Shown here one piece after another: positions 56,798 to 64,000 of a DNA stretch of 64,000 nt. Location: NCBI GenBank assembly GCA_030247885.1, contig JAPDRO010000015.1, positions 682,001-746,000 of the forward strand. Reading direction: 5' to 3'. The translations under genes were made by a program, and so were the position numbers. This DNA is from Taxawa tesnikishii (nom. ined.). Taxonomy: Eukaryota > Ascomycota > Dothideomycetes > Dothideales. Position 1 is the stretch's first letter. The number at the start of each line of letters is the position of its first letter. The notes under the pieces were generated by a model, which saw only the letters and a program-made list of their open reading frames with translations, made no database searches and was not told where the DNA came from.

Positions 56798-58215
56798 ATG
56801 CTCTTCAACGTCTTCAAGACAGAAGGTTGGCTGTGCTTGTGCAACGATATCGTTTCACGGTCTCATGTGACATTTTTCCATAGTTTCAATATGTACATGA
56901 TTCGCAAAACCACAACGTCTGTTCCCAATCAGCTGAATCCATCCACGATTTTCGCGTCCACGGCCGCACATTGGCCGCAGTCGAGCGATTGCCGTCCTGC
57001 CCACCGGATCCCCTCCGGAACGCCACCGCCATTGCCCAGAGAATGAGCTCCGTCGTCGTTGCCGACCCGTTAGGCTGCCAAGTCGGTCACCACTCGCGTC
57101 GGCAGCTGAGGACGGGAGTCGTAACGGCGAACCTGGTCCGGTCTGCTCATCTCCTCCCTCCCCCTTTCCCCCGTCCAACACTGCGGGCTGCGTAAACGGT
57201 TCGGGGTTCGGTTCGCCCTGTGTCTTGGCTGCAAGCACTTCTGGCTCCACTTCCACACGGTTACCGGGGAGTCGCAGACTCTTCTTTATATCCCGGCTTT
57301 CTGGTGAAGGAGTTGCGTGGGTACGGGCTTCTTCTCCACCGCAAGAGTGCGGGATGAAATCTGTGGGCGCTGGGTTCCGATGTGGTGGCCTTGTGGTGGG
57401 GAAGGGGGCCGGCCGCAGATCGGCTTCGACTGGGAAATGAGAGCTCAAGAAGACAGGGGAGGGTCCTCGGAATTTTCCGAGATGTTATGACAGGGATTGT
57501 GGGAGGTATTCTTGGCTCACGTCTTGGTGACTGGGTGGCAGCAGTCGTTCCTTTGTACTCTTCGCCGCTGACGTGAAATGGTGTTTTGGGGTCCAGTTCG
57601 TCTTTTTGCTTCTTGTTCGGGCGTTCTAACGGTTGTCAGTAAGTACATTGTTCCCAAGGCGGGGAGAGGTGTCTGGGGCCGGACTCTTGAGTGCTCGTTA
57701 GGGCCGGTATGGGGTTGCAGCAACCGAGTATGCTCAGTCTGTATACGTCGCTCTTCTCTCCTGCTCACTCTCCGACAGCGGCTCGAGTTGACCAAGATAC
57801 ACACTTTTCGCTTACTGACTGCTGGCTCGTCTTTCCAGTAGCAAAAGTCACTCTTGTCATCTTGCGTGGGGCAAGGACGGAGATATATCAGACAGGAGAG
57901 AAGAGGTACGAACAAAACCCGAGTTCGCTTGTATCGTCCATCAGAAAAATATCATCTGTAGTCCGGAAGGGAATATGCTTGACGGTGGCCCATTCGGTGG
58001 CATACCACAACGACGTAGGTGAAGACAACTCCCAAAGTCCGTACGCTGCGGTCGAGCGATGATGCAGCGGATCCATGAGTAGCTGGTAGGTTGTTTCCCA
58101 ATGACCGATTCTCATCTCGTGTACGTATGAAAAGGCATATAAGGCTCCTCGACTTTCACTGCTACTCAACCTTCCAAAATCGGTGCAATCTGAGGGCATT
58201 CATCCACGTTCCAAC
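56798..58215. other. Intergenic, 1.4 kb, no gene seen
   Basis: A minus-strand frame at 57448-56855 is open for 197 codons but starts at a non-ATG codon, is Arg/Pro/Gly-rich and has no recognisable domain. I do not call it. Confidence 0.4.
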
Positions 58216-59008
58216 ATGTCTCGTTTCCAAAGGAAAAGTTGCACTCATCACCGGTGGCTCTCAAGGCATCGGAGCTGCCACTGCTCAGGCGCTGGCCGTA
58301 GAAGGATGCACTGTCGTCGTTAGCTACTCGTCCAACGAGGCGGCTGCGGAAGAAATCGTTAGAGAATTTGGGCACAAGCAGGTCGTTGCCATCGAAGCGG
58401 ACGCCGGCAGCATCCCCGTGATCGAAGGCCATGTCAAAGAGACCGTTAAGCGCTTCGAAAAGATTGATGTTCTCATTGCCGGCGCTGCCGTGCTGCCTAT
58501 GAAGGAGTTGACAGACACGAAACCGAGAAGCTCTACGATCCGGCCATGGCGCTCAACGTCAACGGATAATTTTTCCTGGTTCACGTGCGTCTTACTCTCA
58601 GACCATTTGCTGCCTTGTATACTGAAACTCGCGCACAGAGAGCCGCGTCACACATGGCCCCTGGCTCGCACATCGTCCTCTTCTCCACAACACAATGCTA
58701 CAATTCGGCAGTCGCACCCGCTTAACTCTTGTACAACATGCCAAAAGGCGCCATCGAGCAGATGACACGCGTACTAGCCAAGGATCTCGACCGGAAGGAG
58801 GATCGCGTCAACTGCGTTGCCCCAAATCCCACTGTGACATCGATGTTTTTTCAAAGGCAAGATCCAGCAGCTGCTCGACACTATCGCCGACTGGAGCCCT
58901 CACAATCGAATCGGAACCCCAGAGGAGGTTGCTGAGACGGTTGTCTATCTCAGTTCTGCTCAGTGGGTTAGTGGACAGGTTGTCAGGGTCAACGGGGCGT
59001 TGGTATGA
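58216..59008 (+). pseudogene. Short-chain dehydrogenase/reductase, disabled
   Basis: A Rossmann SDR can be followed from GKVALITGGSQGIGAATAQA (TGxxxGxG) through IDVLIAGAAVLPM, SHMAPGSHIVLFSTTQCYNS and YNMPKGAIEQMTRVLAKDLD (YxxxK), to RIGTPEEVAETVVYLSSAQW and VSGQVVRVNGALV at 59008. The frame is broken in several places: near the ATG at 58216, near 58515, and near 58845. In addition, two in-frame TAA codons replace what look like Tyr codons (after LNVNG and after SAVAPA). Stops by substitution cannot be blamed on homopolymer error, so this copy is most likely dead. SDRs of this type reduce ketones with NADPH, often in secondary metabolism. Confidence 0.75.
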
Positions 59009-59612
59009 GTTTGTTCGGGCGCATGAGGTCCTCTTGAGCTATCACAGGGGAGAGCTACGTGTCCTCCAAATCTCGAGAATGTTGCCGAGCTAAACAGCGG
59101 CGCTGCGTCAGTCAGACAGAACAAAGAAGACCGCCTTAGTCGTAGCGACGTTGTATGTCTATGCGAACGCTAGCAAGATCCAGGGTTTAGTCATTGTAGC
59201 TAAAGGTACACCAAATCTTCAAAGACTCGCGGGCCTGCGACTTGCTCAGCGTCTTGCCTTTACGACCTTGCGTACGACGCAGGAACACCGTTGTCTCGGA
59301 TAGCTTGTCTCCAATGGGGTAGGGTCCTACGGAATCTCGACAGGCTACAGGTTCAGATGTTCGTGTTGAGAGTTTTGGTAAGCACCACCTCAATGCTACA
59401 GAGAAGCCGGATATCAAACTTGGCGGCAGGCGGGACGCTATTCAAGCACATTCTATGGTATCGATGAGTACAGGATCCGGCTGCGCCCCCATACAACCAC
59501 AGCCCCGCCTGCTTGACCTAAATTCTCGCGTTCGCTCAGTACAACACACATCTTCAGTGCCTCCAGATACTGGACACAAGCCATACAGTTCCAACTTCCG
59601 CGGTGTGGCCTT
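59009..59612. other. Intergenic, no gene seen
   Basis: Lies between the SDR relic and the 3' end of the flavin monooxygenase gene. Nothing recognised. Confidence 0.45.
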
Positions 59613-61510
59613 CTAACGCCTCACAGCAGCCATGACCTTTCGCCCATACTCGAGCACCAAGGCCCGCAGATCTCTGCATCCCGACTTGACCGTCACACCT
59701 TCCCTTCTAGCCCAATACGTCCCCGCCACTACAAACGCCAGCGCCAGCATCCTCGTCATCGCTCTCAACCTCCAACTCCAAACCCCTTGCTCGTGTAGCT
59801 GATATCCCAATCCCTCCAGATCGGACGCATGCACCTCCAGGTAAAGTACGGCTGGCTGTAGGGATACATGGTACTATTCCAGCCATCGGGAGTCTTGTAC
59901 CAGGACTGGCATCTGTTATCCATAAACACCGTCTTGCTCAGCGCCTCTTGGATATCTCGAGTATACTTGATTTCGGCGGACTGCTTGACCTCGACGGTCT
60001 CCACCTCGCCCCTGAGGATGGGCTTGATGAACTTGAGCGCGTACTGCACCATGTTCTCCGTCGCGAGGATGACGCTGCTGTGCCCCGTCGCGGTGTTCGG
60101 TCCGAAGATGATGAAGAAGTTCGGGAACCCGTCCATGGCCGTGCCCTGGTATGCCTGCGGTCCGCCACGCGCGTCCATCTCGGTGACCAGGTCGACGCCT
60201 CCGCGGCCCGTGACCGCGAGCGGATGCAACCACTTCGTCACATCAAAGCCGTTTGCGAGCACGATGACATCGGCCGGGATCTCCCTCTGTTCCTGGCTCA
60301 CGGCGGAGTCGGTTTTCTTGGGGTCTGGGTAGGTGCGGCCGGGACCTAGGGTCACGGTGCGTGGCCAGACGGATGTCAGAGGGAGCGTTGTGAGCTCGAC
60401 TCTAGGGTCGGATAGGGCGGGGAACCAGGTCGCGTCGAAGATGCGACGTTTGCAGCCGACGCCGTAGTCGGGCGTTAGCATCTCGTGATACTTCTCCGGC
60501 ACTGTGCGCTTCATGTGGGCCAGTAGTTCTGCCTCGCGCTTTCATGGGGTAGCTATTAGCCGGACAGAAGTTTCAAGGCTCGGGTGAGGATGAGCTGCTC
60601 ACCTTTGCGCGCGCTTTCTCATTCTCCGGCCCCCGCCGAACAGAGCCCATGACTGCTCACCGCCTTGGTATGCCGCGAACCGCATGAGGGTGTTGAGTCC
60701 GGGTACATTTGGCAACAGCCTCGGCGCCCACTTGCTCCAACCCTCTTCTCCACCCGGAGGAACGGGCCTCTTCTCAACCCACGGCGGGCTTCTCATCAGC
60801 TGGGTAACGCTCTTCGCGCCATAGTCCTTTGTGAGTTTGGGTACAAACTGCGCGGCAGAGCAACCCGTTCCGACAACCACGACATTCTTATCTTTGAGAT
60901 CGACGCTGTAGTCCCAGCGCGCCGAATGGAATATCTGGCCCTGGAACATTTCTTTGCCAGGAATATTCTCCGGCCAGCCCTTGGGCTCCACCAACCCGCC
61001 AACAGCAGAGCACACGATCTTTGCTTTGACCACCTCAGTGTGTTCGACGACCGCCTCTTCGCCTTTATCCACCATGACCTTCCTCCGATCCTTCTCCGAC
61101 ATATCCCCTACGCCCGGCATCAGATGCCTCAGTCTGACTTCCCATACCTTTTCTCCTTCATTCCAGTTGCATCCCGCGACGTCCACGTCGCACTCGATGC
61201 ATCGCCGAATCCCAAACTTATCCACGACCTCGTTCAGATAGGTCACGATCTCCTTCCCGCCGGGGTGGAAGCTCGTCCACCGCGGGTTCGGCGCGAAGCT
61301 GAACGAGTAGAAGATGGCGGGGACATCGCAGGCGACGCCGGGGTAGCGGTTTATGTGCCAGGTGCCGCCGATTCCGGATTGGCGGTCTACGATGCGGATA
61401 TCCGAGGCTGGTAGGGAGAGCTTCTGGCGCAACTGAGCGCCCATGGCTATCCCGGACACGCCGGCGCCGATGATGAGGACGGGGATGGTGGAGTGCTTGT
61501 CCGCGTCCAT
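59613..61510 (-). CDS. FAD-dependent monooxygenase, Baeyer-Villiger/FMO type
   Basis: Exons 61510-60603 and 60538-59613 (64-nt intron, GTGAGC to GAAAG). The FAD site IIGAGVSGIAMGAQLRQ (GxGxxG) lies at the N terminus, then GGTWHINRYPGVACDVPA and the second nucleotide motif VVVVGTGCSAAQFVPKL; the C half has PEKYHEMLTPDYGVGCKRRI and NFFIIFGPNTATGHSSVI. These are class B flavin monooxygenases that insert oxygen into ketones, amines or sulfur compounds using NADPH. Exon 1 needs one more base at the CCCCC of 60630-60634 to read PENEKARAK into the splice. A second -1 slip at CCCC 59783-59786 would extend the protein from SKG into VWSWRLRAMTRMLALAFVVA and on to 59613, instead of stopping early at about 59765. 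Confidence 0.88.
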
Positions 61511-63620
61511 GGCGAGTGGACTGTTTTGAACTGTTACTAGAAGAGATGTGTATAAATGTGGAACGAGAGAGTAAAAGAAAAGCAGCTAGTCCAGGTCTTG
61601 TGCAGCTAAGTGGAGGGAAGGTCCCCAGCACTGTACAATTGCTAATGAGAGAGGAAGAGGAGACGGAGAAGGAGAATGAGAAGGAGGCTCATGACTAGCA
61701 GGTCAGGTCAGGTCAGGTCAGGTCAGGCAAGGAGAAATCCTACAGTACCTGTCTATGTCCGTTACACCCGAGGGAAGAGGAAGAGGAGGTCTGACGATGC
61801 CTCCACGGTTAGAGATCTACATGGAGCTTTCCCCGCACCGGAGCTTCATTCACCTTGCGGCCGTGCCCATGTCCCAAGACTCCGAGCTGCTTGGCTCGGC
61901 AGAGTTTCCGCATATGTAATCGTACATGTTGAAAGCAGAAAGACTTGCGAGCACAGCTTCCAAGCCCTTATCAGCTGTGCATGGAAGAGACGTGGACTTG
62001 TATGCACGAACTGTCTGACGTGACTATTGCCAAACTGTCCATGACGAGAACAACATTGTTTGATTATCATGAGCGTCAGACCGACTAGGACTAGAATAAG
62101 CATTATGATTGCAGGGTTGCGTGTGCACTGCCCTTCTCCACCCCCATGGATCCCTCACTAACCGTTGCCCTCAACAAGCCTGCCAGTCTCCGTCCCTAAA
62201 CCGCCCCAGCTGCAGCACCTTTGCGTTTCGACTGACACGCTGTTGGACTTGTCTGCCCGCAGTGTCTCCTTCTCGTGCACGCGGGTAACTTGCTGGGCGT
62301 CGACGTTGCCCTCATTCATAGTCGAGGTCTGCCCACAGTGCAAGATGGAGCCAAATGCTGCAGGCGTGTTGTGTCCAGTAACTGGTAGCCGTGACCGCTG
62401 AGGTCGACAGCGGCTGAATCCTCTTCAAGAGCTCTTACATATGCACCTGGAGGATCCAAGCTAACGAAGACGATAAGGACTGATTTGCGGCAGGAGGAAC
62501 CCCAGAGAGTGCATATGGAGTGCTAAATGTCTATGGAAGCGTAGATATCAACTGTTCCCGCCTGCAACCGAGGGGAATACACTCTTCATCCCGAGCAGAT
62601 ATCGATCCAATTCTCTCGATCTCAACCAGCGGCTGGTTTGGCCCAAGAGGCAACTGACAGCTTTACATAGGACAAGGATGCATAGCGTTGACCGAGCGGC
62701 GAGGTTATGTACTCGAGATCGAACAACCCATAAGGCCAGCCCAGCATGTAAGAGGCTTCCAACCTCGAGAGCATGCTGTAACCCAATCAATGGAACGAGG
62801 GATAGGCCAATCTGGAGCCTACTAGCTGATGGCCGCGCGATCGGGGAGCCTGGTGCATGGCTACACGAAAGGACTTTCTTCTGCTTTGATGGATCGAGAG
62901 AGGCTTTTGCAACCAAGCTCAGGCAGTGATCCGGAGGATACCAAGTACGCCAATTGCCAGAAGTTGGAGAAGGATCGATTTGTGGTAAGACGGGCTATTG
63001 CGAGATTCCACCCGAGCAAATGCAGGTAAGCGCTAAGCTGCCGTCTGTATTTCCTAACCGCTTAACAAGAAGACGAGTAACAAGAGCACGAGAGCAATTC
63101 TACAACGCTTCGTGTTCCGGTGTTGCCCTGCAGTTCGGCTCCGCAGTGGATTCTCCGACGTTTGTCGATCTCCCGTCCACCTGCCCATTTGCCATAACCT
63201 CGTACGTCTCTGATCTTCCCCGTTCAGTTGATCAACGTTCAAGGCGTCCGAGTATGACAGCACCAAGCAAGTTGTAGCCTCGCCATGACTGGATAAGCTT
63301 TAGGAGCCACGACTACCCCCTGTTCCGGAAGCAGGGTAGCAGTGCTTCCTGCGCATTCGACTTGACGTACGCTCGACAATCCATACGCAATCTGCATGTG
63401 ATTGACCTATTTCACACCTAGACAGGGCTGTTTGAATCCAAAGAAGGCACGATGGACCCGGAGGTACGCATCAAGACGTGTGCTAGTGGCCTCGTCTTGA
63501 GCTTGGACCCTTGTTGGTTGCAAGCATCTGGTCAACTCGTCTATTTGAGCAGCCTCCTATACCCTCTTTCGCTATCATTTCCCTTTCTCCAGTCCAGTTG
63601 CTCATTCGAAACTCTTCACT
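61511..63620. other. Intergenic, 2.1 kb, one pentamer repeat
   Basis: Region between divergent oxidoreductase genes. Contains (CAGGT)n at 61699-61727. Short frames at 62.1-63.3 kb show no domain, intron logic or initiation context. Confidence 0.45.
61699..61727 (+). repeat. (CAGGT)n microsatellite
   Basis: Nearly six perfect copies of the pentamer CAGGT. Confidence 0.92.
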
Positions 63621-64000
63621 ATGCAATCCCTCCCTCCATCTCCGCCTCACTCTCCAGATGGCTCGCTCAAGCCATCTTCAACCAACTACCTCATCACCGG
63701 TGCAAATCGAGGACTAGGGCTCGGTCTCACTTCCGCCCTCTTACAACGTCCGGACACCGTTGTCGTAGCTGCCGTCCGGGACCCCGACCACAGAGACGCG
63801 TTCGACTTTTCTAGCCTATCAACGGCTCCAGGCTCGCGGGTCCTAGTCGTCAAGATCGACTCACAGTCCCAGACGGACCCATTCACAGCGGCACAACAAC
63901 TACAAACAGTTCACAACATCTCGCACCTCGATGTCGTGATCGCCAATGCCGGCATAGGCAAATACTACGGGCCGACAGTCACAACGCCCATTGCCGAGTT
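63621..64000 (+). CDS. nor-1/AflD-like short-chain ketoreductase (partial)
   Basis: The frame starts at ATG 63621 (MQSLPPSPPHSPDGS) and is open to the right edge, 126 codons. It has the Rossmann start NYLITGANRGLGLGLTSALL (TGxxxGxG), AAVRDPDHRDAF, LVVKIDSQSQTDPF and HLDVVIANAGIGKYYGP (NAG). This combination resembles the fungal norsolorinic-acid-ketoreductase (Nor-1/AflD) branch of SDRs, which includes many members outside aflatoxin pathways. The YxxxK site lies beyond the window. It diverges from the monooxygenase gene 2.1 kb away. Confidence 0.85.
   Translation, partial: MQSLPPSPPHSPDGSLKPSSTNYLITGANRGLGLGLTSALLQRPDTVVVAAVRDPDHRDAFDFSSLSTAPGSRVLVVKIDSQSQTDPFTAAQQLQTVHNISHLDVVIANAGIGKYYGPTVTTPIAE

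Noticed and set aside
56855-57448. 197-codon minus-strand frame
   Set aside because: Starts at a non-ATG codon, low complexity, no domain; GC-rich spacer is enough to explain it.
1-64000. CRISPR arrays, LTR elements, LINEs or DNA transposons
   Set aside because: No spaced direct repeats, long terminal repeats, reverse transcriptase, integrase or transposase motifs were seen.

Overview
This is nuclear DNA of a filamentous ascomycete (Pezizomycotina). Most genes have 0-4 short introns of about 47-60 nt, usually with GTRNGT donors, CTAAC/CTGAC-like branch sites and CAG/TAG acceptors. The gene set (Pet100, Laa1, Sld7, Ssl1, a patatin lipase, a GH47 mannosidase, an ABCA transporter, MFS pumps) is that of a mould genome. 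A Dothideomycete is my best guess, from protein style only. No CRISPR, integrated virus or intact transposon was seen.

Layout. 0-6 kb: a Laa1/HEATR5 trafficking protein (cut by the left edge) diverges from a mitochondrial TACO1/YebC factor; then Pet100, a peroxisomal enoyl-CoA isomerase/hydratase and an intron-bearing tRNA-Ser(CGA). 6-14 kb: a patatin phospholipase, a 125-aa orphan, a DHA2-type MFS pump and a GPI-anchored aspartic protease. 15-25 kb: a GH47 alpha-mannosidase, an arginine-rich orphan, a G3BP-like NTF2/RRM protein and a divergent septin-type GTPase with a C-terminal membrane helix. 26-37 kb: a small orphan with an intron right after its ATG, Hsp90, a broken plasma-membrane H+-ATPase copy and TFIIH subunit Ssl1. 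37-50 kb: a secreted LVIVD/choice-of-anchor-B protein, an ABCA-type full ABC transporter, a degenerate tRNA-like sequence, an RWD-RBR ubiquitin ligase and dolichyldiphosphatase. 50-64 kb: adenylosuccinate lyase, an Sld7-like replication protein, a DHA1 MFS transporter, a dead SDR, a flavin monooxygenase and the start of a nor-1-like ketoreductase. The last four could be the edge of a small metabolic cluster.

The strongest window-wide signal is a set of single-base reading-frame breaks, mostly -1 and mostly at runs of three or more identical bases. They lie inside otherwise well-conserved genes, including normally essential or core ones (Ssl1, Ade13). The simplest reading is uncorrected homopolymer error in a long-read assembly, so those genes are probably intact in the cell. 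Two loci look truly decayed: the H+-ATPase copy, which lacks its phosphorylation region, and the SDR at 58.2 kb, which has in-frame stops. No clearly new multi-gene system was found. The best leads are the orphan genes, the divergent septin-like GTPase and the 55-64 kb tailoring-enzyme group.
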